From Cryoendolithus antarcticus (taxonomy: Eukaryota > Ascomycota > Dothideomycetes > Cladosporiales > Cladosporiaceae), in NCBI GenBank assembly GCA_002077065.1, contig NAJO01000078.1, positions 50,650 through 114,649 on the forward strand: a stretch of DNA of 64,000 bases, given 5' to 3'. Shown one piece after another: positions 11,176-22,038 of this stretch; position 1 is the first letter of the stretch, and every line of letters begins with the position of its first letter. Both the position numbers and the translations under genes were made by a program. The notes beneath the pieces are model-generated. The model saw only the letters and a program-made list of their open reading frames with translations. It did not search any database and was not told the DNA's origin.

Positions 11176-11925
11176 ATGGCTGCAGTTGTCGTGGCTGGCC
11201 CTCGGCCGGGAGCCTTCGAGTAAGTGTGGTGTTGCTTTGACTGGCGATAGAGTACTGACCAGTCCTGTAGCTTCACCAGATCTGTCGTCATCAGCATCGG
11301 CGCTACGCCACACTCTTTCCATATTCCCCAGGACAAGTTGACGCGCACCTCTCGGCACTTCGGGACTGCCCTCGGACCAGATGCTGCTGCTGTTCCCCCG
11401 GGCGCGATCAACCCTGCGCTCACATTTGCCAACGTGGAGCTCAGGACCCTTCATGTGTATGCAAACTGGCTGGATTCCCACGTCCTGAACGCCGACCCAG
11501 TTCTCGAAATCGGCCGCAACGACGACTACTGGCTGTTGATTAAGTGCGCTGCGCTTGGTCATCTGGTAGATGACAATGACTTTAAGGACGCTATTGCCGA
11601 TGGCTGGTATCGCCTAACGCACAAGGTCGACCATGATAGGACCCGCTTCCTCCCACACTCGCTTATCACGACAGCTCTATACAACAGCGTCCCTGAGGGC
11701 GCCAACTTCAGGAAGCTGGTCGTCGACTCGTTTGCTACTGTCAGGATCGGTAGACTGATGGATGCTGGTGGTCCACACCCGTTCAATTTCTACGTCCTGA
11801 TGGCTATGATAGATCAAGTACGATTGGATCCTGCTGCAGGATACGCCGATTGTGCTCGATATCACGAGCATCCAGCCGGCGCAGCCAACTGTCATCGAAC
11901 GCGCTTCTCAGTCCAGGCAGCGTAA
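11176..11925 (+). CDS. BTB/POZ domain protein, first of a tandem pair
   Basis: CDS join(11176..11219, 11271..11925), 232 aa, with a 51-nt intron (GTAAGT...TGTAG) in phase 2. The BTB-like core starts at the intron: FTRSVVISIGATPHSFHIPQ, then TSRHFGTAL, then LHVYANWLDSHVL. BTB domains dimerise and often recruit Cul3; many fungal short BTB proteins of this kind have no known role. The C-terminus has YADCARYHEH followed by NCHRTRF, a possible Cys/His metal site shared with the next gene. The two genes also share the intron position, so they arose by tandem duplication. The start is the first ATG after an in-frame TAG. Confidence 0.8.
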
Positions 11926-12449
11926 GATTCGGCACCGTTTCGCACGGCTCCAAGGCGGAGCTTCAGCTTGTAGAGAGCGACGGCTGTTGGATCGGCTGTT
12001 GTGGATTCGAAGCTGACAGCATTGGGACGACTCCTCGTTCTGCGGATCTTGATGGGGCTTGGGGGTTTTGCTGGATGCCCTAAGGTTCAGGGTACTGTCA
12101 AGCATAAGCTACTGCAGAAGGCTGCATGATCAATGGCGACGCTGCTCATCGGAGCGAGTGCAATACAGTCCATCCCACTCTATCCCTATCTATCGGGACT
12201 AGTTGCTATTTGACATGCCATCAACATATGTTATGATGGCTCGGTGGGTCTTTCCTCAATATGAGAATCATATGCTCAACCTGTTCCTTCCCTTTCACAT
12301 ATCCGATGCGTGCAGGGTTCTTTCCGAACTCTATAGTTCACCTCACGTCTATACGTTCGTTCGGCGCTGCTTTACACAGATGGTCCTCTCACAGGATCGA
12401 CTCGCTCTGATCCATACATATGTTCGAGCCATCTTTGACAACGCAAGCA
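11926..12449. other. Intergenic between tandem BTB genes
   Basis: About 520 bp of 3' and promoter sequence. An 84-codon frame at 12203-12457 overlaps the next start and shows no coding character. Confidence 0.55.
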
Positions 12450-13235
12450 ATGGCTAGTACCACAGCATCAGCAGTGGCGTCCATCAATATGGTGAAGCCT
12501 CAGGATGAAGCCATGAAGTGAGTACATATGCTGCTCCGGAACGATGCCAGGACTGACCAATCGTACAGCTTCTCTACGCTAATAATCGTGCGCGTGGGCG
12601 CCGAGCAGCACCCGTTTGTCATCAACCAGGACGTCTTGACCCGCTCGTCGGACTACTTCAAGACGACCCTCAAGGAATGCTGGACACCAAAGGACGAAAG
12701 TGAGTTCCGCACGCTCACCCTGCAGCATGCTGGTTTGAAGTCGTTCAATATCTATGCAAACTGGCTACACTCGCGGGTTGTGTACACTCAAGCCAAGGAC
12801 ACCAGCAAGAACAGCGAGTCCTACGTTCTCCTCAGTAGATGCTATGCTCTGGGAGATCTGCTCCTGGACGTTGACTTCAAGGACACGATCACGGACGCCT
12901 TCGTCTGCCAGGTGAACACTGTTCTGGACGGAGTAAGGTTCTTTCCGAATAACGTGGCGAAAAAATATTTGTATGCCAACACCGCATCCACCGCGAAAAT
13001 TCGGCAATGGTGTGTCGATCTCTTCGCAGGATGTAAAAACGCAAGCCTCCTATACGATGAAGACCCTCCGGAATTCCTGCGAGCTGTCGCAGTGGCCTTG
13101 ATCGCAGGCTCTTCGATCCATCACAAAGCCATGTTTGCAGACTGCAAGTACCACGAGCACGGGGATGGCGAAGACGCCTGCTACCGCAAGCGCCTCTTCT
13201 CGGGTCCGGCAAAGGCTGCTGATGTGCCGAAGTAG
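12450..13235 (+). CDS. BTB/POZ domain protein, second of a tandem pair
   Basis: CDS join(12450..12517, 12569..13235), 244 aa, with a 51-nt intron (GTGAGT...TACAG) in phase 2 at the same place as in the upstream paralogue. The core reads FSTLIIVRVGAEQHPFVIN, then SSDYFKTTLKECW, then FNIYANWLHSRVV. A helical region with Leu and Asp follows (YALGDLLLDVDFKDTI). The tail holds FADCKYHEHGDGEDACYRKR, matching the DC-x-x-HEH...C arrangement of the first copy. The two copies have diverged clearly in sequence, so the duplication is not recent. No nuclear signal or other domain is seen. Confidence 0.82.
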
Positions 13236-13784
13236 TCTGGAAGTGCAGGAAATTTGCGATGTGATATGAGAGGACTCTACAGGGTGTACGTTCGGAGGAA
13301 GTCTGCCTTGACTATATCTTTTGTCGTTCACGCAAATGTCCCGGTAGAGTGGCCGTCGTACTGTGCCCCGGCAGCTGGAACAGCGTGTTGGCGGGCATGA
13401 CTTGTGGAACGGATTGCTGACACTGAGTCGATATTTACATCTCATCGGCGTGGGTAGATCCCCCTCGCTATTCATGATGCTCGGAAGCCCTTTGTCAGTA
13501 CACACGAGAGAATGCTAAGAAGGTACGGTGGAAGTCTCCATAAGTGGCGCAGTGGAGTATCGATAGCCTTTGACGCTAGTGAAGATACCTAGGCTCGTCG
13601 CGCACCTCACCAACACGTCTCCTTTCAATGCGTCAAGTCCGAGAACCAGATCTTGATTCTCAAGGCAGCCACATAAGCCAACGATGGTAGCTACAACCAG
13701 GTAAACTATATCTAATCGCCTCCCGTGACCTATCTCTTCCCCTCCACTTCCTATTCGATCCTTCATCTCCCAATATCTTTCAAC
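13236..13784. other. Intergenic
   Basis: This stretch holds the BTB 3' end and the promoter of the pentapeptide-repeat gene. Only short unsupported frames occur on either strand. Confidence 0.55.
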
Positions 13785-14573
13785 ATGGTCCGCCAGCACA
13801 CCCCACCCACTCGCAATCTGACATCCATCTCCACCCGCTCTCTCGCCCCCGGCACACTCCTCAAAGGCTCCACTCTCCACACCTCACTCCTCGCAGGCAG
13901 CGTCAGCACCGGTTCCACCGCAGCCGGCTCGCTCTGCACAGGCTGTATCACTACTGGCTCCTCCATAACTGGCTCCCTCTGCACCGGCAGCATTATCACC
14001 GGCTCCATCGTAATCGGCTCCGTGATCACTGGCGCTATAATCGTCGGGTCCGTGATCATAGGCGGAGTTGTCGTCGGCTCAGTCGCCACTGGCTCCGTTG
14101 TCGTCGGAGCGGGAATAACAGGCTCAGTCACTGTCGGGAGTTTGCTTGGCGGGAGAGTGGTAAGTGGCAGTGTGGTTGTGGGGAGTGTGTTGTTTGGGGG
14201 AGGTACGGAGAAGGGTGTTGGGAAGGTGAGGGTTGGGAAGGCTGATGTAAAGCGGGCGGAGATTGAGAAGGCGAGGGGTGAACTCAGGAGGCTGAGGGGG
14301 AAAGTGGGGAGGAGGGCGAAGGAGGCCTGGGAGTTTGTGCAGGTGCAAGCTGGGGAGCTTGGGGCTGGTGGAGGCGGTAATGGGGTGGTGCCAGGAGCGT
14401 TCGAGAAGTACGAGCCTGACAGTAGTGAGAACGCGGACGTTGCACCGATCAAGATTGAGAGCGTAGACCCCGAAGCTAAGACTGCCACAAGCGGCGACCA
14501 GACTGGCAAACACGAGGCCATTGATGACGATCTGAAGCTCGCGGACCCTATGAGCATCGTCGACCCAATCTAG
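13785..14573 (+). CDS. Pentapeptide-repeat-like protein with coiled-coil and acidic tail, 262 aa
   Basis: Single exon from ATG 13785; the frame upstream has no earlier ATG. From residue 23 to 137 a glycine recurs every five residues in 22 of 23 positions, with consensus G-S-(V/I/L)-x-(T/V/I). This resembles the A(D/N)LXX pentapeptide-repeat pattern that folds as a four-sided right-handed beta-helix; 23 pentads would give nearly six coils. It differs in having Gly/Ser where the family usually has Ala/Asp/Asn and in being very hydrophobic. A Lys/Arg/Glu-rich helix follows (about 145-185, likely coiled coil), then a Gly-rich linker and an acidic tail ending VDPI. There is no signal peptide. Function is unknown; a membrane-associated Gly-repeat structure is an alternative. 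Confidence 0.78.
   Translation: MVRQHTPPTRNLTSISTRSLAPGTLLKGSTLHTSLLAGSVSTGSTAAGSLCTGCITTGSSITGSLCTGSIITGSIVIGSVITGAIIVGSVIIGGVVVGSVATGSVVVGAGITGSVTVGSLLGGRVVSGSVVVGSVLFGGGTEKGVGKVRVGKADVKRAEIEKARGELRRLRGKVGRRAKEAWEFVQVQAGELGAGGGGNGVVPGAFEKYEPDSSENADVAPIKIESVDPEAKTATSGDQTGKHEAIDDDLKLADPMSIVDPI
13851..14195 (+). repeat. Degenerate 15-bp coding tandem repeat (23 units)
   Basis: Units begin with a GGN-TC(C/A/G)-type pair of codons (Gly-Ser) every 15 bp. The DNA is strongly diverged between units while the amino-acid pattern is kept, which suggests protein-level selection rather than recent slippage. Confidence 0.85.
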
Positions 14574-14652
14574 GTTCTGGGCACGGAAGGCGCAACGAAG
14601 CTAATTCAGGTCGAATCTAGTTCATCTAGGTGATCTATGGACGCTGTACGAT

Positions 14653-17600
14653 CTATCGCCTGCCTTGCTGCTGCTGCTGCTGGCCACCTGCTTGCCCACC
14701 AAAGTAGCTCCCACCATACCAACTCTGCCTGTTGCTACCGCCCTGCTGTGCCATCATCTGCTGCTGCTGCGCCTGATATGGACTAGCATAGCCTCCCGAT
14801 GGTGCCGCAGGACTGTACACCGAGCTCGGGCTCGCTTGCGCATACTGCTGCTGTTGCCCAGGAGGCGGACCATAGTACGAGGACGGCTGAGTTTGTAGCA
14901 TCGGCCTTTGCTGCTGTTGCTGGGGTTGCATGGCCATGGACTGCGCGTATTGAGCCTGCTGCTGCTGTTGTTGATACGCCATAGCCGCCTGCTGGGCAGC
15001 CTGTTGCTGGGCCTGCAAGTGTGCCTGCACAGCACGTTCGTTCTCGGCTTGCGCTTGAGCTTGCTGGCGCGCACGGATGGCATTCTCGACGACCATACTA
15101 CTGCGATTGCTACCAGCTTTGTTGAGTGCAGCCTTCTCGCGCTCGCGAGCACCGATCGCCCCGACGAGACCGGGGAGTGCTTCGTCCTGCTGGCGCTGCT
15201 TGATGGTGTTGTTGGACATGTCGAGTAGCGGCGTGCCCGTGGCTCGTGCGACATGCATCTGTTCTCTAGCAGATAAGTTTGCAGCTTGCTGGGCAGAGGT
15301 GAGAGGGTTGAGGTGCGAGCTCGCGCCACGCGATCCAGGTCGCGATGGTGGAGTCTGTTGTCCAGGCTGCGCAGTCCAGTCGCCGGAGTATGTGCGAGCG
15401 AAAGGCGGTGGAGTCTTGTTGAGGGACTGGCGCTTCTGCTGCAAATTCAGTGCACTCCCTGACGCAACGCGATTGTGCATGTACGGTGGCGTGGCGCCCC
15501 TTGGGGCTTGTTGTGGCACCGCAGCAAGAGAAGCACGATGCGCAACCCACTGCTCAGGCGTCAAGCTCTGACTGTTGCGATTTGAGCGACCAGGAGATGT
15601 GCCTGCAGGTGTCCAAGCGACACTTGAGCGACGCTCCATGGCGCCACTAGGCGTCGTAGCTCCCGGACTGGGCGTCGTATTGGCACCGAAATATGATCGT
15701 CTATTGTCGTTCGGACTGACTCCAGATGGTGTCAGTCGTCCTGAGCTACGAAGTCGATCTTGCGAGCCAGATCGACTTTGTGAGAGCACCTCCCCAGGGG
15801 TAATGGTGCCACTCGTACCTGGTCTCCCACTTGGTCTGTACGCGGGAGTGGGGCCGAAGTCGATGGAAGGCATCTCAGCAGACTCCGCAGCCAGATCAGC
15901 TTGCCAGGTGTCTAGCTTGCCCACTCTGGGGTCTCCAGGAGCAATCTCGGGATTGCCGACAGTCTTCAGCTTGCCAGCGCGAGGTCTTTCTGTAGATTTC
16001 TTGGGTTCATGATGTGAACTGACGGTACTAGCATAGTCTGGTATTGAAGATGCTTCACTGTGCATCGTGCCTGCTCGATCTGCGGACAAGATCAGCTCCA
16101 AGGCATCCTGGTCAATCAACGCGCCGTCGAGGCTCTCGTGCCTCGATGATGGCTCGGACGCGATCTCGCTGAGCTGTACGCCAGGTGCTGGAATCTCTTC
16201 CGAAAAGTCTCGCGGCCGCTCTGTCAATCGACCTGGCACCGGCTTTCTGGCAACACTTTGGCCAGATAATACAGAAGGTGATGGGCCTCGCGATTGGGGA
16301 GTCTGGTAGCCACCGGCAGCGTCTAAATACGAAGCGTCTGCAGCACGATTGGCGTGAGATGCTTCGTTTCCATATGCTGATGGCTGTTGATCCTCCACAC
16401 CATGCTTGTATCCATCGCGACGGTCGTCATCTATCATCTGTCCCGAATTGTGCGAGTCGTTGTAGGCATTGGCGCCTTTTACCAACCCTTGTAATCGATC
16501 AGCACTACTATTCACACTGCGATCGGCAAGAGGTGTAAGACCAACCCTGTTGTGTTGCTCATTGCCATAATCTTCGTCGGGCGTACGATCACGTCGAGCA
16601 GCGTCCTGCATTTGATACAGCGTTGCTGCATCAACGTTCGAGTGAGCGCGACGAAGTTCGGGTGCAACGGTAGGTCGGATGGCAGGTTGCGTATTCGGGT
16701 TATGTATGAACGCTGGCGGTGTGTCGACAGGAAGGGGAGGATACATCGGGTTCGCTGTCTGGCTTGTCACGTCTGCGAATGTGGACGAGATTGTGGGTAT
16801 CTCAGCTTCAGACAGGATGCGCTCCAACGCGCCGGGTCCACTTGGGCGAGTTCTGCCAGGACTGACCGAGCCAGCACCGTGTCGCGGCGGCGGAGGCGCG
16901 AGCTCGTCGTCATAGCGTATTCCATCTTGTGACAACCTGGACGGTGTTTCGGCCATGTACTTGCGGTATCCTTGCACATCGGACGCAGAGCGCTTGTGCG
17001 GACTCATGCTACCAGATAGCGGTGGAGCCGAGTCGATGCGTCTGGGAGCAGCCAATTGGCCAGTCATTGGGTTTCTGGGCATTGGCGACGCTGATCTCGA
17101 AGGAGGTCCAGAGCCGTCGAACGCACCATCGTCGAATCTGACAGCGCCCGGAGCATGTGACATCGACGTCCTCGACGCCATGCTATGGCGTTGCTGACTC
17201 GAATTCCTCTCACCCAGACCTCCGCGCTCGAGTTGTGCAGTCATCCGCTCACCTGTCAACTTCTTCATCTCTCGTCGCCATTGGCGCTCACTCCAGGCCG
17301 GGCTGCCAGTGGTGTGGATCAAGCCTGACACATCGAGATTCTCAAGATAGCCATATCGTCTGTCTCTTGGCATTGCGAACATCAGGCCTCGCTGGTCTAG
17401 GACGTCTGCGATAAGTCGTGTGGGTCTTCCGTACAGCGCAAACGCATCAAACACCGGGAATAGCCATCTCAACATCATTTCGAAGCCAGTCACAGCTGCA
17501 TGCACCTCAGGCATGACGAACACGAAGCCTTCTGTTGTCGTTTCTGGCGTGGTGTGTATTGTGACCAGCCCTTCCAGCTTGACCAGGGTCGACTGATCAA

Positions 17601-18805
17601 TCAGTGGCTTCGATTGCGGGTAGATAGCATATGCAGCATACGCATCTGTGATAGTCGCAATCGGCTTCGTCTTCTTTGTAACTTTCCTCGTGTCGTAGAA
17701 CTTGATGTCGCCCTTTGGCACTTTCACAGGCCGATCGTACGAGCTCTTCTTGATATTCTTCTGTGCTTTCTGGTACTCCTTTTCATCAGGAGGTGTAACC
17801 ACGCACCAACATCTCTTCCACGGCGTTCCCGCGCCGAATCTGACTCGTGCCCAGTCTTCGTGTGCGAACTTTGAGCGATCCATGATTGCCTTGATGTTGT
17901 TCAAGACTCTACCCTTGCCAGCAATGAGTGATCCGGTGTATGCCTCTTGCAGCGTTGCATGCTCGAACATGGCTAGGCGAATGCCGGCGGTCCATTGCGT
18001 GAGCGAGTTATATGAGTTGAAGTGGAGAAGATAGCGGTTGTTGGCAGCTGTCGAGATGCTGAGCACGTTCTGCAAGCTGCCACCCTGCACACCACTCATC
18101 GGAAGCGACTCGATCTGCATGCTTGTCAGTATTTGCTCTACACAGAGTATTGACATTGCCCTACCATCTTGATTGACGCATCGCTGAGGTTTATGAAAGT
18201 CGGCACCACCTCGCCATCCTCCCCAGCCACATCCAGCGCAGCTGCATCCCAGAGTGACAGCACAGTGCCCACAAGTTGTGCGAAGCACTCCGCCCATGTC
18301 CTGTCGGCGCTCGGCCGGCCTCTTGAGTCCAGATCGTGCAGCTTGAGAAAGTAGCCCTCTTGATACAGCTTATTGCTGTGACTGTTGAGAAAGCTGAAGA
18401 TAGGTGCCAGTTCGGGCGGTGTGTCCTGCGCAACTTCCATCTGAGGAGGCTGGTATGACTGAATCATGCTGCTTGGTCTTGTCGTCGCTCTGCTATCGCC
18501 TCGCGCTCGAGAGGGCGTCACATTTGAAGGGCTCTCTGTGAAGTTGGGCGAGCCTATCCCCAGTATGTCCACTTTCGATCTCGATTGCTGCGGCGTGATG
18601 GTGTCTATATTTGCAGGCTGACTCCTGACTGGTGTTTCATGTGACTCTTCTCGCGAGCCTTTAATTGGTCCATCAGGTGGAGGGCTGCCATCTTTATGAC
18701 CCCATTGTGTCATGAAGCTGAGAACTGGGATGCATGTGTCAGCTCGCCACGTCACGGAAGAACATAAGCATCCTCTGCTGACTTACCTCGCGAAGTTCGA
18801 GGCAT
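14653..18805 (-). CDS. PH-domain protein of the Caf120/Skg3 type
   Basis: CDS complement(14653..18114, 18165..18724, 18787..18805), 1346 aa. Introns of 50 and 62 nt have GTAGGG...GCAG and GTAAGT...CCAG ends. The N-terminus has a Ser-rich segment, then a split PH-like region (GYFLKLHDLDSRGRP, LGTVLSLWDAAALD, RYLLHFNSYNSLTQWTAGI) followed by a conserved block with WKRCWCVVTPP and IYPQSKPLIDQSTLVKLEG. About 800 residues of disordered Ser/Pro-rich sequence follow, and a Gln-rich C-terminus. Yeast Caf120 associates with CCR4-NOT and Skg3 localises to polarised growth sites (family knowledge). The gene is divergent from the BAH-PHD gene over 1.1 kb. Confidence 0.82.
14660..15020 (-). repeat. CAG/CAA polyglutamine tracts
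   Basis: Several runs of three to six glutamine codons, mixed CAG and CAA, encode the Gln-rich C-terminus of the Caf120/Skg3-like protein. Such tracts vary in length between strains. Confidence 0.85.
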
Positions 18806-19937
18806 GCTCGCGGTGGTCTGTCGTTACACAGCGTCGGTACGAGACTCCCGCAGTGCAGCGTTGAAGATATGTATGATCCCAGTGGAGTCGCTTTTCGATG
18901 TCCCAAGAACACGTGGACTTGTGTGCAAAGTCAATGAGGAAACGACAGTGGGTGGAGCTCGGTTGGTCTTGTAGATGGCTGGCGTCCTGCAACAAACGTT
19001 ATGCCAATCTCTCGCAGGAGACGCGGTCATCAGTAGGGCTTTCAACACCCCGATGGTATTTCTGGGTCGATCGCTGCAGGGTGTCTGTCAAGCCCGCGAA
19101 CGTGCCGCGAAACCGATGACGTGTGGTCCGCGAATATCCTGGGATCGAAATGACTTGGCCTGTATACAAAGAATCGGCAGAATGTGAAACGACTACGATG
19201 CTCTGATGTCACAGGCAGTCAATGAAGTCGAAACGCAACCAAGTGGTGCGAAAGTGGCAGTATAACAGAATAGCAGCTCGGAACACGGATATGAGTACTA
19301 CAGCGGTACGTGGGCATGCCCCAGATCTCCAATTATTCCATTCGCGGCCGTGACGATCTGGCAAAAAGCACACTAGCATCCGCCCGCGGCCGAGCGTATG
19401 GCATTCGACTCGGCGTGCGGAGATAGCTTTGCCATCGACGCGAGATCATCAACTTAGTATGGAGAGGAAAGACATGATTCGTAAGATGCTGGTAGCGTCA
19501 GCGTGTGGTGGATGGGAGTGGCGGGCTAATAATGCATTACTAGATATAGTCGCTGGGCGATGCGGTGGCTGACATTGATGTTCTCCAGTCAGACGCCAAA
19601 ACTGCTCAACCAACCGCATGGAGCTCATGAATGCTCGGCGATGCCTCTCTTGCACTGGACAAGCAGATTACCGTTATAAATTCGCCTCGCGGCTCTTCCG
19701 AAACATCGGTCAACATACGCTGGACACACCATTCTCCAGGAATGCCATTCAAAGTCAGGTTAAAGTGCAACGAATAAGGTTAGACTCGCAGGCGCGCTTG
19801 CCGAGCGCCGGGACGCGTCGCGACTTCGATATTAGCACTTGGAATTGTGAATCGCAGAACATCATGTCATTCAATCGCAAATCTTCGTACTAGAAGCGTT
19901 CCCCGTACATCTCAGCCCGTAGTCTACCCAGACCGAC
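18806..19937. other. Intergenic, divergent promoter region
   Basis: About 1.1 kb between the Caf120-like gene (minus) and the BAH-PHD gene (plus). I see only short overlapping frames, no repeats and no RNA gene. Confidence 0.5.
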
Positions 19938-21177
19938 ATGACACGTACGAAGCGACCAGGAGGAGACAAGAAGCGCAAGTTCGATGCAACCGACGAGCGT
20001 GCTGCGAAACGGCCAAACAATACCTCAGAGCCAATACAGCATGCAGCCATTGCGCCCACGCCTCCTCCAGAAACTACAGCCCCCGAGCCCACGCCCATCA
20101 AGTCCCCGACCCAACCCCCACCGGACCTGACCGCTGCCGACAAAGCGCACCTCAAGGCCTACCTTGATCGCACGGAACGGCCCTTCGCAGTCCTCGCCAT
20201 ACCCGCCTCGAAAAAGCGAAAACGGAGCAGCGCATCGCACCAGCTTGTTCAAGACGACCTCTACGATCCTCGGCTGACGCTGCAGTACGAGATCAAACCC
20301 TTCGACAAGTGGTCTTCGCTGCGAAAGTACAAGAAATTCAGCGTGGGGTCCGAGTCCATCGGTTGTGGCGAGTGCGTACTTGTGAAGCATACAGACGAGA
20401 CCACTGGGCCGATAGACTACGATGCGCAGTGGAAAGCTCGAGTGCTGGAAATACGGGCGCTGGATCAGGAGCACGTATACCTGCGTGTCGCATGGCTAAA
20501 TCGACCGGAGGACTTGGACATTGGAAGGAAGCGCTACCACGGCAAGCTTGAGCTGATACCGACGAATCAGCTGGATATCATAGACGCTATGGCTGTGAAC
20601 GGGAGGATCGAGGTTATGCATTGGGATGAATTGGTAGACGATGATGTGAAAGCCATGCCGGAAGAGGATCAGTACTTCTGGAGGTATACGTATGACTTTG
20701 TGCACACGAAGAGCTTTTCGGTATGTGGAGAGTGTGGGATGGGACGGTCAGACAGTTACTGACTTTGCACAGAAACTGAGGGAGATCTGCGTGTGTAAGA
20801 CACCACAGAATCCTGACGAGCTCATCGTGTCATGCGAAAATAAAGACTGCGGCCAGTGGATGCACACGAAATGCATAGCAGAGGCAGCCGTGGAACCGCC
20901 GACCACGAATGGCAATGTAAAGACTCCGCAGAAGGGTGTCAAGGCGAAGAAGCGAGCGAGCAAGGTGACGACGCCGACGTTCAGTCCAGACTCTCGAGCG
21001 GTGGCTATTGCGAGTTCGGGTGACGGTGAAATGACTGCAGAGGTCTTTATCAAAGGCCAGCCGAAGGGACCTGATGTTGAGGCGTCGGAAAAGGATGAGA
21101 TTGTCATCACTGACGCTGCTGCCGCACGGCGTACGGAGAAGGTGTTGTGTCTGTTCTGTCAGTCACCGTTGGGATGA
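19938..21177 (+). CDS. BAH-PHD chromatin protein (EPR-1-like candidate)
   Basis: CDS join(19938..20720, 20773..21177), 395 aa, with a 52-nt phase-0 intron (GTATGT...GCACAG). The N-terminus is basic with a nuclear signal (KRPGGDKKRKFD) and Pro-rich. A BAH domain covers roughly 130-255 (VGSESIGCGECVLVK, WKARVLEIRAL, VYLRVAWLNRPEDL, KLELIPTNQLDIIDA). A PHD finger starts right after the intron with ligands C267, C269, C282, C287, H292 and C295; the last pair, C387 and C390, lies 92 residues later at the very C-terminus. Neurospora EPR-1 is a BAH-PHD protein that reads H3K27me3 and mediates Polycomb-type silencing. The link to EPR-1 is inferred from domain order only. Confidence 0.85.
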
Positions 21178-22038
21178 CGATGGTGGAACGTCGCCTCTTT
21201 CGGAGAAGAATGCAATTGTCACCAGCAAAACCTGTGACGTGGTACTTTGTATACCACGGGCTGGTTCATATAGCCGCCGCAGTCTTCCGGTCTGCGCACA
21301 TTTTCAATCTAACGAATCGATGGAAGGATACATCGACGCCTTCTAGAACCCATCTTGCATGGACATGCCTGTCAGATATCATGCCGACGGGTAGTGGCAT
21401 CAACCGCCGGCAGGAAGTAAGGAGAGCGGGCCGAAGTTGATCCCCATAGCTCAAATGAACCCTCGCATCCAGACTCTGGCTGAACACGATTGCGAGAGTA
21501 TGGTACGACTCTTGTGTCCCACAGCGCAGACAGCGCGAAGGCGCAGCATTCTGCAAGTGGGTGGATTTTGCTGACCAAGCCTACATCGGTACATGAGATA
21601 GATTATTACCTCGGAGCGACTACTACCTCACTCTAGCTGCATACAACTAATGCACTTTCTCCACCGCACCTCAACGCGCGCGCGTGGCCGATGCAGGGGA
21701 CTCGCTTACAATGTCTTGTATTGCGGACTTCCTGACAAGAAGAACCTATTCTTCCGGCAACTCATCGAGCGGCTACAGATGGCCTGATCTCGTTGAGCTT
21801 CCCCAATCTCCCCACGGGTTCGCGCAGCAAATTGAGTTTAGTCGGGCCCTGTGTCATGGGCATCCCAAGTACCCTTGAGCCGCTGCATCTTGAATCGCTT
21901 CCTCATCCGCCGCTGCATAGTCGCTGGTAGACTTTGCGCGTCTTGTCGTCTTGATCGCCTTTGCGCTCGTCTGTCCTTACCGTCGAATGACACGTTGAAA
22001 GAGCCTCAGAGTAGCCCTTCCGCACCCATCTCCCCACC
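21178..22038. other. Intergenic
   Basis: About 860 bp between two plus-strand genes. It holds the 3' region of the BAH-PHD gene and the promoter of the dehydrogenase. A (CG)n-like run (acgcgcgcgcgt) lies near 21675. No supported gene is seen. Confidence 0.5.

Noticed and set aside
12203..12457. 84-codon frame between the BTB genes
   Set aside because: Runs across the second BTB start and has no coding character.
13763..14557. 264-codon antisense frame opposite the pentapeptide-repeat gene, Thr/Pro-rich
   Set aside because: It is the mirror of the 15-bp coding repeat; the sense strand has the structured pattern and helix, and the antisense reading is low-complexity only.
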